DNA from: Ostrinia nubilalis
Lineage: Eukaryota > Arthropoda > Insecta > Lepidoptera > Crambidae
Length of the DNA: 64,000 nucleotides
Direction of reading: 5' to 3'
Assembly (NCBI RefSeq): GCF_963855985.1
Contig: NC_087107.1
Coordinates: 3,968,001-4,032,000 of the forward strand
The first letter of the stretch is position 1, and each line of letters starts with the position of its first letter. A program made the translations under genes and the position numbers. The notes beneath the pieces were generated by a model. It ran no database searches and was not told the origin of the DNA. It worked only from the letters and a program-made list of their open reading frames with translations. Positions 21,001-36,000 of the stretch are shown piece after piece.

Positions 21001-24000
21001 ATTCCTCGTGGTGAGTTAAATGGATGCTTGCGTTTATACGAGAGGCTTTATTTCAATAGTCTGGCGGCGGGGTTCGAACCCGCTTTCCTCGTATCTCTCG
21101 AGTTGGCAAGTCCGACACCTCCGTTAAGTTATAGTCGCCTAAACTCAAATTTCATCAACCTGCAGCTAAATGACAAACTGTTTACAAAATCATTGTGAAA
21201 ACTAGTCATTTCGTAGTAGTTGATGTGCTCTCGACTGTACAATAATGATAGAGCTATAAACAAAACACTACGTCACTCTTGCTAGCACAACGAAAGCAGT
21301 TGCGCACGCATTTTAGGTGAGAAATTATATTAAACGAAAAAAATTTCTGAGCGTGTGTAAAGTCACCATTATTCTGAGGTCTATCTTACTTGATGTCAGA
21401 TATCTGGCATGGGCTTCATAAGTCAAACTCCATAGTTTCTCAAATCTCTCATTCGTTGTTTCATAGAAGTTAGTAAACGTGCAGCAGTCAAGTCTACCCA
21501 AACCTCACGCTTCTGATAGTGATCAATATCAAATCTATTCCAATATCATCGAACTCCAATATCCCAATATCGATACGAACATTGTTTACAAACATCAGTC
21601 GTTATCAACCGACAGCCCACTCCTAATTTTCACGGTTGAGCGGACAACTCTTTGCATAATCCGCCGTTCAGATCGACCTTGATGTACAATCGAGTACACA
21701 GTGACAAAAGTAAAATTGCAGGTTGTAAGAGCAATGAAATTGGACTTTATTTGGTCACAAGTAGGTGCCAATCTAAGCTGTACAGCCTCCCTAAACAGTT
21801 GTAACTTGTAAGTTCGACAAGCCTCGCTCCAGCGGTTTTTTTGTGTTACTTCGCTTCCCGAAGGGATTCGATCTTCAAAACGATCAAAAAGTACCACTTG
21901 TCTAGAAGGGCGGACCTATGCTATGATAACAGACACGAATATTATACTATTTGAACCCACAACCGCCACTGGCGTTTGTTGCAATTTTCTGCAAGTTTTC
22001 TCTTTTGTATGTACTATGTAACTGTACCTAACTAGAATACTTAAATCAAGGAATAGGAAATCAACACAGAGTAAGTAATTTTACGATTAACGAAAATAAA
22101 ATTCTACAATCTTTGGTCAGACAGAAATATCCCTATTCATGTCTGTATTTTTAATTTCTCCAATTCGCGTCAAAATAAATGTCTAAATAGTTTTTATTTA
22201 TTTATTTAGGTACACCAACGATAGGTACAAAAATCAGGGTTCGAAAATATCCGATATTTATTATAAATATCAAAATATCGGATATTTATGATATATATCA
22301 GATATATATCAACTTTGATATATATCAATTTTGTATGAAAGCCATACTATTATTTTATTGTATTATTCATGAATACTCTTGCGTAAGTGTTACATAAACA
22401 TGTTTTTAATGTTTTTAAAACTTAAAATCAGACAAATAAAGCAAAAACATAAAATTTCTTTTAAATACGGCAAAATCAACTAAAAAAATAAAAATCTTAT
22501 GTCAAAAAGTACAAATACAGTAACAAATTTTAAAAGTTGATATATATCATTAAAACCGGCTTGATATATATCGGATATATATCCGATATATATCAAGATA
22601 TATATCCCTTGATATATATCCTCGAACCCTGACAAAAATACACAATATATTAATTAAATACGCAAGATATTTAATCTAATTGCACTATCACTTAAAGCTT
22701 GCAAGAATAATGTAAGTTGCTTTGTAATAATAATGAACTAACAGGTTTAACTGCAACGTTAGTACTTATTAACTAATTTGTACTAAGTTTAGAACAAAGA
22801 AATTGCGTTTACCATAATAACGCACAACACTTGTGTACCCAACTGTACAGTACGCAGCAGACACAGTCATGGTTTATTCAGTCGTCCGCTGGTACACCGT
22901 CATGCACCACCTACGAAATGTTTTTGCTAAGGTGAAAAACTTTGTTTTCGATGTGACACCGCTGTGTTGGGCAGAAGTGAAAGTGTATTGTGAATTTTGT
23001 GTAAATATGGTTATAAAAGGGAGTGTTTGGTTGTTTATGGTAGTTTGTTTTGTTTTATAGGTAAAGTTAATGAATGAGCATTTTTAAATGCGCATAAATT
23101 AAATTGTATCGTTAGCCAAAATAATTTCGTCTATCTGGCTATATTATGTTTGCCAATTACTTGATCTATAAAATTATCTGTTACCCTTAATATTTTCAGT
23201 ATCTTATCTTTAATTAAAACAAAAATACCATTTGAAATCGAAGGTCCAATCCCACCTTAGTTAAAAATTCACCCGGTTATCTTTGATTTGGTGGAGAAAA
23301 TGAAAAAATACTATTCTTTTTTGTTTATCTCTAATCTGTGTAGGTATTTTTTTTAACTTTCGCGTTGCATTATACGAGACGTAACATGATTCTTTTATTT
23401 TATTATGTGCTAGATATGTATTCGTACTTTTTATGAATACCCCACTATGTGTATTCAGAGATACCCATAGCTGTAACAAGAGTCCCTCGTTGCTCATCAG
23501 TCACAATAATCGATAATATTAATTATTTTAACGCACACAAACTTACTTTAATTTCAATAAACAATAAACTATTATTCTATCGCATACACTACGTTAACTA
23601 CGTGTAAATAAATGATATGAGGATGTTTATGAGAAAAGAAGGGAAAAGTACGTATTTTAAATGGTTGAGAAAACAGAAAAACGCACGTTCTCAGTACTTA
23701 TCAGTATTAATTATAATGAGTTGTTAGGGAGACAAAATAGGCCTAGAATAGGCTATTAAATAGCGTGTAAATTCAGTTAAATAAACATTTTAAGCGATCA
23801 GTTTCTAAAAATGGTATAAAATAAGTAAACAAACCTGGTCTAATTATAACATGTTGTATTTTTAAAATTACAATTTTCACTCACCGATAATAAAACTTAC
23901 ACTTGAATAACTATTAATAATAGCAACAAAAGTACGTCGATTGGTCACAAAACAAGCGTAATTCAATTATCACGGTGCCCTGTATAATTGCGGCCCCATT

Positions 24001-27000
24001 GTGTGACCTACTGTAATAAAGGGAGTACTGTTCTGGGATTACCACTTGTTTCTCATTGACCCTAACTTGATAGCATCTGCAGTACTAATTAAGGGGCCAC
24101 TTTTTATGTCTTGACGCTGTAAATATTCGACAAGAATCTATTTTGTCTTCTATTGGAACTTCAATGAAATATTTTAAACAAGTAATGTTGAAATCAAAAT
24201 TGTTATTATTTGTTTTAATCAACTGTAATGGAGCCCCCCTTTTCTGCACAGTATCTCTAAGAAACACAAGTTTCACTTTCAAGTATGTTAGGAATAAATT
24301 AGTAGAGTAACAAAACAACCCAAATAGACCCCCTTACTAATAAAAAGTTACACAATTGTTGAACACTGTTTTAAAATTACAGTTCCATACTATACGTCAC
24401 TTCAAAACACTGTTCAACGAGCGTGTAAGTTTTATGGAAAATGTTTATGCATGTATTTTTCTCGGTTTTAATATTACCAGAAATGCTCTTTACAACCTAA
24501 TTTAACAATACCTACCCAATTTGCAAATGACCTCTACATGATGTACGTAACTTATCGTATCCAAAAACTAAAGTATTTTAACTACTTTCTGTCTTAACAG
24601 GAAAAAGAAGAAAAGGCGAAGTTCAAGTTAGAATCGAAAGAAAAATTAAAAGATGAAAAAAAGGAGAAAGTGAAAGACAAAGACAAGGATAAAGTGAAAG
24701 AGAAAGACAAAGAAAAAGTTAAGGAAAAAGACAAAGAAAAAGTTAAGGAAAAGGACAAGGACAAAAAAGACAAGAAACTGACTAAGGTGCCTTCGACAGT
24801 GACCTCGGGTGTTCCTTTTGAGGAAATATTTACACTTGGAGGTGAGATTATTTGTTTTTATTTTCGATTCTTTCATATAGATAATAGGTTATTATCTCAT
24901 AGAGGTACAGTCAGCGTCAAATAGTTCGTGACACCCAAAATAGCCAAAAAATATCGCAACATGTTTTTGTTATAATAGACAGTTTGACACCATACCCCAA
25001 TAATTCGAAACCACAATTGTTTTAAAAAGACTCTTCATTCTGGTCTTAAAAACCTAATTTATTTTAAATTACCTGTAAATTTCGATTTTTGTTCGAATTG
25101 TATAGTTCCAAAATACTGAACTGTCCTATCGATGACATTGACAGCGGGGCGCCACCGTCAATACCGAATCGCTGGTTCCGATTTTTGCCATGTTGGAAAC
25201 CATAAAGTTGAACGATGGTAGCGCCCCCCTGTCATTGAGTTTGGCGGGACAGTTCAGCGTGGGTCATCTATTATTGAAAAAAGTAGTTTAATTGGGTTGA
25301 CAAAATAGTGACGTCACTTGCTTGTAGTGCCATACAAAATCTATGGGAGAGTTTCGTTTTGACAGTTTTAAAAAGTACGTCAATTGACTGTGGTGTCAAC
25401 ATGTCTATTGGAATAAGGTTGTGTTGTCAACTTTTTGGCCACTTTCGAAGTTTGGACGTCACGAACTATTTGACGCTGACAATAGAATAATTAGAAATGA
25501 GGATAAAACAAACGTTCAAACAAACTCTTACTATGATGATTCTGAATGTGAATTGCCAAGCTAAAATATAATCTTGCACACCAAATTAAAATAATGGGGA
25601 AAAAAGAGACGCTTGGGCAAAGGTAGTGTAGAACATTGTGGGATTATGCATAAGAGTTATGCTATTTAGCATGAGAATTAAAGTTCTATTGCTTCAATTA
25701 TGTGTCCTGGTTAATGTACCGTGAAGCCATTAGACAGGTTTTGGGCCATTATCGGTTGAAGTCATTGACTGATAACTAGACAATTACAATTTTGCTACAA
25801 AAATGCATAGTCTGATGTTGACTACAAAAAAGAAACCAATCTGTAAATGCTGTATGTTATATTGAAAATACCTGTTGTTCAAAGACAATTACATTTGGCC
25901 ACGTTTGATTAAGGCGGGGGTGATAAACACAGTCACGCTCGCGACAAAACCAAAACAAAGCGACTCAAGGTAGCTAGATAAGAGCTAGGGTTGCCACTAG
26001 ATGAGTGAAAAGTGCAACAACTTGAGAAAAACCTTAAAGATTAGAAAAACACCTTTGTCATCTTTTGACAGTTAAAGTGCAGGTCTAATTTTCAGTCACA
26101 CTGAATGAAATTTTCACATACAATATCCTAGTACTTTAGGGCCGGCTTCTAAATTGCTATTTTAGCGTACTTTTACTGCACATGAAAATGAGCACGCTCA
26201 AGTTAAAAATGTCATCTCATGTTAATCCCATTTTTATCCTACAAAAAATATGTTGTGAAAAATCAAAACAACATCATAGTATCAAAGTTAGTTAAGCCTT
26301 ATTATTTACGCTTATTGAATACTATAGTTGCTTGTATTGTAGCGTGGATGCGTAGGCACCCGACCTTGTGAAACTCTACTTGCATATTGATTGATCACTG
26401 ATCGGTCAAGCTAAGGCCATGATAAAACGTACATGCGCTACATTATAATCGCGATCTACAAGTAATTGTAGGGCTAAAGAAAAGTCCTTGACAGGGCCGT
26501 TTTAACCTATTGAGGGCCCTGTGCAATGTGCATTTAAGCTTACGTCTAAAAAAAAAGGAGGACGACCATTCTGTAAGCTTTGGATTCTTCGCGTAGAAAG
26601 CTTTACCATACCTTTCGAAGTCTTGGATATTTTTTATATGTATATTAGAAACTTGTTTGCATGCTATTTAAAATAAATCAAGGCTTACGTGCATCATGAT
26701 AAAATTTGCATACTCGTATCATGTGTTGGATATTGTATCGTACCTATTCAAGTTATTAAAATGTATTAGCTAGTTAATTTTTTGATCTTCTATAAATCCT
26801 TTTTTTTTCACAAAAATTAATTACGTTTTCGATAGGTCTCTTGGCAACCCTAAAGATAACGTAAAATGATGCGCACAGTTTATTTTACACTTTTATGCTA
26901 GTTCGAATCTCACGTTGCTGGGCTGTGTCTGTGCTATGAATCCGTTTTTAGATGGCTTCGCCATTGGCGGTGAGATTGTTAATTTATTTTACGTTTATGC

Positions 27001-30000
27001 ATTCGTGTAGGTGATAAGACCTTAGTCAGATATTGTGTGGTTTGTTACGTGGATTGGGAAAAGAATTATAGTCACTATTACCTGTCAAGAAGATTCAAAA
27101 CATGTAATTTTTAGATGACTTCATATTAGACGCTTATAAAAGCGTTGCAGTGGTGTAACAAAGCGGCAGTAGCGTGTCTGTAGCGTTTCAAATTCGTGAA
27201 ACTCGTATAGTTTCATCTGAAACTAATTATGTTACGCAATTGATTATGTTATAGAAACATGATACATCTCTAGCACTCTAGCACTAGCATTTCATTGCTT
27301 TTGAGTTTGGACCCCCATTCATGACAGCACAGATTAGCGCTTTAATTTAATGAGAATTGGTGGCTGTGCCATAGCGGTGCCATTACAGCCATACGCGAGA
27401 TAATCGCGGGCAAAAAACACGGTTCAAACTTAGGACGTGTTTATCATCATCATCATCATCAACAGCCCTTTACAGTCCACTGCTGGACTATGAGCCTCCT
27501 CCACTATAGTGGAGGGTTTTGCCATAATCCCCACGCTTGGCAGGCGGGTTTGAGATCGCAGTTGAAAAGATTGATGTTTTTCAGAGAGCGCTGTTGCCCG
27601 TTCTCTGTTTGATGTGTAGACCCTAAGTCGCCTCTTACGACACCCGTGGGAAGAGTAGGGGTTGGTGACAAATGTATTCTACTCTGCCGTCACCACACGG
27701 CTTGGGGGGGGACGTGTTTTTATTCAGTTAAAAATAGCAATATCGATTAAGTGACTATTTTGCGCTGGTGTGAGCTATGCCATTCCGTAATTGGTTCACT
27801 TTGTTACGGAATCGAAGACAATTTCAACTTTCCCCCGAGGCTTAACCTTTAATGGTTGGGTTGGCTTTTACTGGCGGTCAAAGTGTAGATTCTTTGTAGG
27901 TATGAAGTACAGTTGAAGAGACTGAAATTGCCCATAATAGAACTGCCGTTAAACGTTACCAATAATGTACGATAAGTGTACTGTATTTATTTTTTCCCAA
28001 CCTGTGGACGTATTTTCTAAAACGATCAGAATCATTTTATCAAATCAGAAATTTATTCAATCCGTCTTTATGCACGTACTGCGTCACTACGTAAAGCGAT
28101 CGCAAAATTGAATCTATCACAAATGTTACCATGTCTAGTCTAGCTGGTAATGCATCTAGGATAATTCCCCCCACAGCTTACACTAAAGGGTGTATAAATA
28201 AAATATAAATTAATAATATGACTGTGGCTGAATAAAAACAGCGAAAGTTCGTATTTTCTGCGGGTTCTTTGCAAGGCTTACGTCCATCACTGGACAGTCA
28301 TGCTGAAATGATATTGAATCGAACGATTCCATTTCCAGTGGCCCTCCCGATATTCGGCGTGCCCCTCCTGCAGTCGGTGGAGCGATCCAGGTGCCACGAT
28401 GACTCCCGCCTGCCTCTGGTCGTGAGGGACAGCATAGATTACCTGCAGGTATGTGATGTTTCTGCGTACTATGTGCCCTGCCCATTGCCACTTCAGCTTG
28501 CTAATCCGTCGGGCTATATCAGCGACTTTAGTTCGTTTACTGATCTCCTCATTCGTTAGATTCGAATTTTACCTATTTTATTATGATTAATCCTTCGATA
28601 TAAATGCTCTGAAAGTCGTCTTAGACTGGATTGCACCATCTTACTTTAACTATCTGTCTGTCAAACTCCTTAAAAACACTGGTCATCGTTGTAGCTACGG
28701 TTAAGAGTAGGCGCACACCGTTGATTTTTAGTTGGCCGATAGTTGTTCCCGATTTTAAATTGTATGAAGAATCGGCCAAATCGAATCGGCGTAGTGTGCG
28801 CACTCCCATACATGCTCATCCTGATCAACTGCCCGACTAAACTATCGTCCGACGAAAAATCAACGGTGTGCGCCTACTCTAAAGTACGTTGGTGCAACTC
28901 AACTTTAAAAGCCTAAGGCTGAGTTGCACCACCTAACTTTAACGGTAACTATGACGGTAACCGGTGCTTTTTGTATGGAGTTTGACAGCTTTTTGACGTT
29001 TGACAAAGTTAAAGTAAGATGGTGCGACCCACTCTTAAACTTTTGGCACAGTGATGGTCTCGTACATTTTTATAGTCAGAGCATAAATATCTATTTCTTT
29101 TGTTGAAATATAAAATACAGTTAATACTGGATTGGTTTAAGAATTCATTTCCTGATAGACAAAATCCACTGACATTATTCATGACAGCATTTTTCATTCT
29201 ATGACTCATTTGTCGATCAGGAAACAAAGGTGAATGTATAATGAATATTGCAAATAACATTTTGGAAACTTAAGAATCTAAAGTATAAAATAAAACTTGA
29301 AATTCAAGAGGCTTGACCTACGGAGACCCGCATCATTAATTTAAAATGTCATGAACACTAACAGTAAATGTTTGCAAATATTTTTATTGTGTCTACAAAG
29401 GCGTACAAATTAAGACGTCACATCAAATTGGCTACACCTTATGTGGTTATAACAGATGCTATTTTGCAGCAAACATACATTTTCTGATATGTGGCCCACT
29501 GGCAATGGCCGCGAAAATGTTAGTGTAGAAACTGATAGATACGTACAGGACATACGTATTATTAGTAGTTTTTTAATTTTGGTGGTGAAAGCAATTTTTT
29601 GCTAAGGCATAAGTTGTTTATGAATTTCCACTGCGGGAATACGATCCGAGTTGGGGAGTTGTATTCCTGCAGAGGAGACTCATGTCGTTTTTACCATCAA
29701 TCCCTAAGACCCCTATGGTAATACATAGCATAGCAGAATAATAATAGGGATGATGATGATGAAGTAATATTAACTGTCTCTTCTCCTTATACTTTTTAAT
29801 TTTTTATTAAAATACCTCATTATGGCGCTCTGAGTCTTTAGCAAATATATTATATATAACATAATATATTATATTCAATAGAATATTTGATTTAATATTA
29901 ATGTAACACTCATACTTACTTATTTATAAAAATAAATAATGTAGCCCTGCCATCAAACCTTTGCAATGCCTTAACTAGGTAACTAAGTAATAAGCACACA

Positions 30001-33000
30001 TGTATTAGTGATAAGACCTTTAATGTACACTTAGTAGGCAAATAAACAATTTGAATTTGAATATTTCAGGCAAACGGCTTAAAGTCGAACCAGATATACC
30101 GCACCGAGCCAGACAAGATCAAACTACAGCAGCTAAGAAAACTCTACACGGACCGCGGGCCCACCTTCCCTTACCACTGGGATGTGCCGGTGGCCTGTGC
30201 TATGCTTAAGAGCTTTATTAGGTAAGCAACAATATTCTTCGATTAGGTAGTCCACATTACCCAATACTTCCAAAGCACAATCCCATGATTTTGGCTATAA
30301 TCAAGGCCATCATCAACGTCAGCCTGTAACTGTCCACTGCTGGACATAGGCCCTCCCCAATACAAATAATTCTTCGGCTTTTCGCAACTCGTTATTCAAA
30401 TTCATTGCATCATGTAGTACATTGGATGTTAAATTGTAGTGTCTTAGGGCTATATTTCACCGGGACACAGACTGCAACCAGTCGCCGGCTACCAATAAAA
30501 TGTATACAGCTCTATAGAGAGTTACTCACCTGGTGTCCGTTTGGTTGCGCAAAGCTGTATACATTTTGTTGGTAGCGGCGACTGGTTGCGCCGCCATGGT
30601 GCCCCGGTGAAATATAGCCCTTAGAGCTAAACATGTACCCTGCTGGGCATTGCAACGTCAATAGTAAGTATTAGGCATTAGTTACATAATATTACAAACA
30701 CGCAGTACAGTTAGTCATTCCACCTAGCTTCTTGTTGAGTAGCTCTTAAACCCAAGTTATTTCCAACCAATAGTTTTTTAATAGATTTGAAATCAATAAA
30801 TAAGCTAAATAGATAATATGTCATAGCTTTTACAAAATCTATGTAAGAATCGCGTTTTGACAGCTCTTCTGATTATTTTATGGCCTATCTTTACTTCAGG
30901 TTAAATAATGGAATAGTATCTCATAGTAAATGAACAGTATGTTATTATGAGAATAAAAATAATGTCTTGAAACCTACACATTTCTACAACCTATGTAACC
31001 TCACCCTCAATAATTTCCAGTGAACTCCCCGACTCAATCCTCACTCAAGAGCTCCATGGTCAGTTCGAACAAGCCACAGCCATAGCGGAGCCCCAAAGAG
31101 AGACTACCATGATGTCGCTAGTTGGAAAACTGCCTCCATGCAACTACAACCTGCTAGCCTGGCTTATGAGGCACTTTGAGAGCGTCGTAGCGAACGAACA
31201 GGTGAGTGAGTGAATGAATGATGATTCCCAGTGAAGTCCCAGACTCAATTAAGCTTCATGGTCGTTCGAATAAGCGACAACTATAGCGGAGCCCCAAAGA
31301 GAGACTACCATGATGTCGCTGGTTGGGAAACTGCCTCCATGCAACTACAACTTACTTGCCTGGCTTATGAGGCACTTTGAGAGCGTCGTAGCGAACGAAC
31401 AGGTAAGTGAGTGAATGAATAATGAATTCCAATGAAAAAGGAGTTCACTTAATCAAGCTTCACGTCCATAGCGGATCCCCAAAGAGAGACTACCATGATG
31501 TCGCTAGTTGGGATTCGAAGACTAAAGGACTACTGTGGTTGGGACAGTGTAACTTCCCCGAGGGACAAAGTTGGCCTTCACTGGATTATTAGCGGTCAAG
31601 CTGTATTTCTTAGCTGCGCAAGAATTGCAGCGGTGGCAATATTCAAGAGTAGAATAGGACCACTCTTCCTGTAGATATCATGAAATACGCGAGCATTAGG
31701 CCTCTCCAACCCGTCTGACGAGGGTGGGAAGTATAGACCAAATTCTCACCTCAAAATGTGTAAATGTGTGCGACTTACACGATAAATGATTTTCAACCTT
31801 AAGTGCATTTAACATAACAATCAAAACATTTTTTTTTGTTACAGGTGAACCACGCGAGCATACAAACTATAACCACAGCGATGGGTCCCGCTTTGAACAT
31901 GTCCTTCAATTTAATCACGTACTTCGTCACAAAAGCAGAAAAGCTATTCCCTGACGTTCATCTTACGAAGTAAGTTTATTGCTTTATTGATAGAAAACTT
32001 ATATTTTTATAATGTATTCATTTATAGAGGACCTTGGGGTTGGGGCTAATCGTTTGCACTGACCATATTGCTGCCCTCTTTCTTTCCTTGTCTTCTAAAG
32101 TACCTATTTTATACCCAAAATCAATAAGTGCGCAGAGACACGCTACAGACGCTCTGACATTCTACTATCGAATAGTCATCTGTCATTCGTAACCTGACAC
32201 TGGACAACGGCCTTTTGGCCATAGATTACAAGCTATATTTGGGACGTGTATAAGCGCCCTGGAAAGGACCTAAGTACTGTATAAAGGCTTTGACTTTGAC
32301 TATAATAAAGGATCGTTCAGATTGTTGGCGTTAGCACTAATATTCTTAACGTATCTTTTGTATTTTATCGGCCGTTTGGTGTAGTGGTTCGAAGCGGACT
32401 ACTATTCCGGAGGTAGCGGGTTCGATTCCCGCACAGTACAAACATTTGTGTGCATGAACATATTTGTTTGTATTGGACTGGGTGTTTTCTATGTATAATA
32501 TGTATGTATTTACAAAAAAAAAAGTATTTAAGTATGTTTATATCCGTTGTCTAGTACCCATAGTACAAGCTTTGCTTAGTTTGGGACTAGAAGCGCAGTG
32601 TAAAATGTCCAAGGATATTTATTATTATTATTATTTCTTTTTTTTGTCTTGAGTGACAATATTCGATCTATTCTTTTCAGATACGTGCCCCCTCTCCAAA
32701 CAATCCCGACAGATTTCTCCGAATGCGCGCAGGACATTGCTGCGGAGCTTCGAAAGCAAGAATCGCTTCTCAACCAGATCCATGCGGAAATGCATGCAGG
32801 GTTTATCACCCCTGCTCGAGATCAACAACTATGGGAAGGGCAGAGGCTCGTCACGCAACTTAAGGTATAATACACCTAAATGCGCTTATCATAAGAGTTA
32901 ATATTGCGTACTAGGTCTGTCATAACTAGCAGGAGTCGCTTCTCAACCAAATTCATGTGGTTTATAATAAAACGCATTGGTTGTTCAGCACAGACTACTA

Positions 33001-36000
33001 TTTATTTGACAAACCCGTAGTTAGTACACATTACACATACATACACTAGGTGGCAGCACTGTCAGACATTTTGTTATCTGTATTACAACATCCCCTCTAT
33101 AACAAAATGTTTCATTTTAATAAATCACAACAAACATAAACCTAATTTTTCTAACAGAAAATAATGTTTTACAGATGGCAAACTTTTTGTTAAAACATCA
33201 GCTGGCATTTTACCCGAGTCTAAATAATTAACTTTAATTATATTGCTGGTGATTAGATCTTTGACAAAATGATGGCGCACATCTATGTGCTTGGACCTTT
33301 TATATAACATTTGATTTTTGAGCAACTTTTGAGCACTTTGACTGTCATTAAACAAGTTGAGTGTACATGACACACCAGTAATTTCTATAAACAAATTTCT
33401 CAAGTAAATTGCTTCCCTGGAAGCTTCTGAAATTGCCATGTACTCTGCCTCGGTGCTCGACAAGGCGACAGTACTCTGTTTTTTAGTTTGCCAAGAGATA
33501 ACAGAACCACACATTAAAAAACAATATCCAGTAAAAGATTTTCTATCTAAAGAATTGCTTGCCCAGTCGGCATCAACAAAACCATGCAATTCTGATTCAT
33601 CATTTACATATTGTATACAATAACTTTTAGTTTTCTTTAGATATTTCAAGATCCTTTTCGCATGTGTCCAGTGACAATTATCATAACAATTATTATATTG
33701 GCTTAAGAAACTTACAGCATATCCAATGTCAGGCCTAGTTAACACAGCAAGGTACATCAAACTGCCAATTAATCTTTGATATGGTAATTGTTTATCACAA
33801 ACTTCAGCTTTTTCCAAATTAATTTTAACTTCTATAGGAGTATCAGACATTTTACAATTTGACATATTAAACTTTGTTAACAATTTCTCAATATACTGCT
33901 CTTGGTCTAATTTAATAACATTCAGTTCTTTATCAATAGTTACACGCATTCCCAAACAATTTTTAATTTCACCCAGATCTTTCAACTTAAATTTTTGACT
34001 CAATATTTCTACTAATTTACTAGTTTCAGTGCTATTATTTGAGAACACAAAAAAGTCATCGACATATAAGGCAATAATTAACTTTACATCATTACACATT
34101 TTTGTATAAAGGCAAGGCTCTAGCTCAGATCTTTTAAAACCCAGGTCATTCAAACAAGTGTCAACTTTTTGGTACCATGCACGAGAAGATTGCTTGAGGC
34201 CATAAATTGCCTTTTTCAACAACAAAACTTTATTATCACAATTACAATCTTTAGCATTATTAAAACCTTCAGGTAATTCCATAAAAATGTTTTCCTTCAA
34301 CTCACCATTCAAAAATGCAGTGGTAACATCTAAGTGACTTACATTAAGTCCTAATTTCACTGACAAGGCAAACAAGAGTCTCAATGTCGAGTGTCTCACA
34401 ACGGGGGAGAATGTCTCTTCATAATCTACACCAGGCACTTGCGAATACCCTTTCGCCACTAATCGAGCTCTGTAACGCACTTTATTGTCCACATCACTTT
34501 TCTTTTTAAACACCCACTTGCATTTTACTAGAGTTCCATTTTCAGGTACACTAACTAACTCCCATGCACTGTTTTCTTCAAATGATCTTAATTCTTCTGC
34601 GATAGCTTTCTTCCAACTTTCCTGTTCAGATCCACTCATAGCTTCAGTGAATGTCAGAAAACCTTCATCCATTTCATTTTCATTAGCAACTGTCATGTTT
34701 AGAAAACCATACTTCTTAGGTGGCCTTCTTATTCTCTTTCCACGTCCAGATTCTTCCTGTGTTACAGGTGGTGGTGGCTGTATTTTAGGTTCAGGTTCCT
34801 CTGCAGTTGGTACAGTAGTATCAACATCATGGTATTCTAGAGATTTATCCATTTCTTCATCTGAGGTATTCTGTTCACAATTCCCCTCTGAAACTACATT
34901 TTGCAATATCTCTTCACTGTTTTCTACCAACATTTGGCTATTGCTGCAGTGATCATCATCTTTGTTTTCCATTATTATGACATTCCTACTTGTTGTTATC
35001 GTGCCATTGCTAGGATTATATACTCTGTAACCCTTGACATTATCTTGGTAACCAATCAATATGTATTCTGTAGCTTTTCTGTCCCATTTTAACCTCTTTT
35101 CTTTGGGAGTGTGGACCATAACCTTGCTACCAAAGATGCGAACATGTTCAAGGTTTGGTTTCTGCCCTGTCCACATTTCATAAGGTGTCTTGCTGTTCAA
35201 ACCTGCACAAATAGAACGGTTTCTCAGGTATACAGCTGTGTGCGAAGCCTCTGCCCAGAACCTCTTTGTTAGATTTGCGTCAAACAGTAAGCATCTTGCT
35301 TTTTCTATGATGGTACGATTTAGTCTTTCAGCTAAACCATTTTGTTCCGGAGTATAGGGGTTGGTTCTCTGGTGTATTATTCCACAACTCTTCAAAAAAC
35401 TATCAAAGGCACTGTTGCAGAATTCCTTACCATTGTCTGTTCTAAATACTTGAATTGTTTTATTCTTTTGGTTTTCTACCATACTCTTAAATTCCTTAAA
35501 ACAATTCAGTGCTTCATCTTTACTCTTCAAAAAATAGATGAACAACATGCGGCTATAATCATCTACTAAAGTCAGAAAGTAGCGGGAGCCTCCAATTGAC
35601 TTTGTCTCCATTGGGCCGCAAATGTCAGCATGTATCACTTCCAGAACATCAGAGCTTCTTGTGCCAACATGTGTGAAAGGTAACCTGGTTGCCTTCCCTT
35701 CACAACACACTTTACAGCTTGTCATGTTTATGTTGCTTTCATCAGGAAAATTTATGCCTTCAACTGCTCCATTTTTCATCAAATTGAGAGCTCTGCTGTT
35801 GATATGTGCCATCCGTCTATGCCAAGTTCTGTTGTCAACCACTGCTGCTACTGCTGGACAAGAACTGGTATTTTCACTCAAGTTCAACTTGTAAATGCCA
35901 TTCTCCAGTGATGCTGTAGCTATCAACATATTGTTTTGGTTGTATACACGGCATTCATCAGACTTGAAAGATGGTTTGCTTCCATTGTTGATCATTTGGC

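Noticed and set aside
24646..24876. Phe/Leu-rich minus-strand open frame
   Set aside because: It is the antisense of the Lys-rich RalBP1 exon 4; Lys codons read backward give Phe/Leu.
32369..32440. Possible functional tRNA gene with A and B boxes
   Set aside because: The acceptor stem does not pair well and the sequence continues into a body and ATT-repeat tail typical of a SINE.
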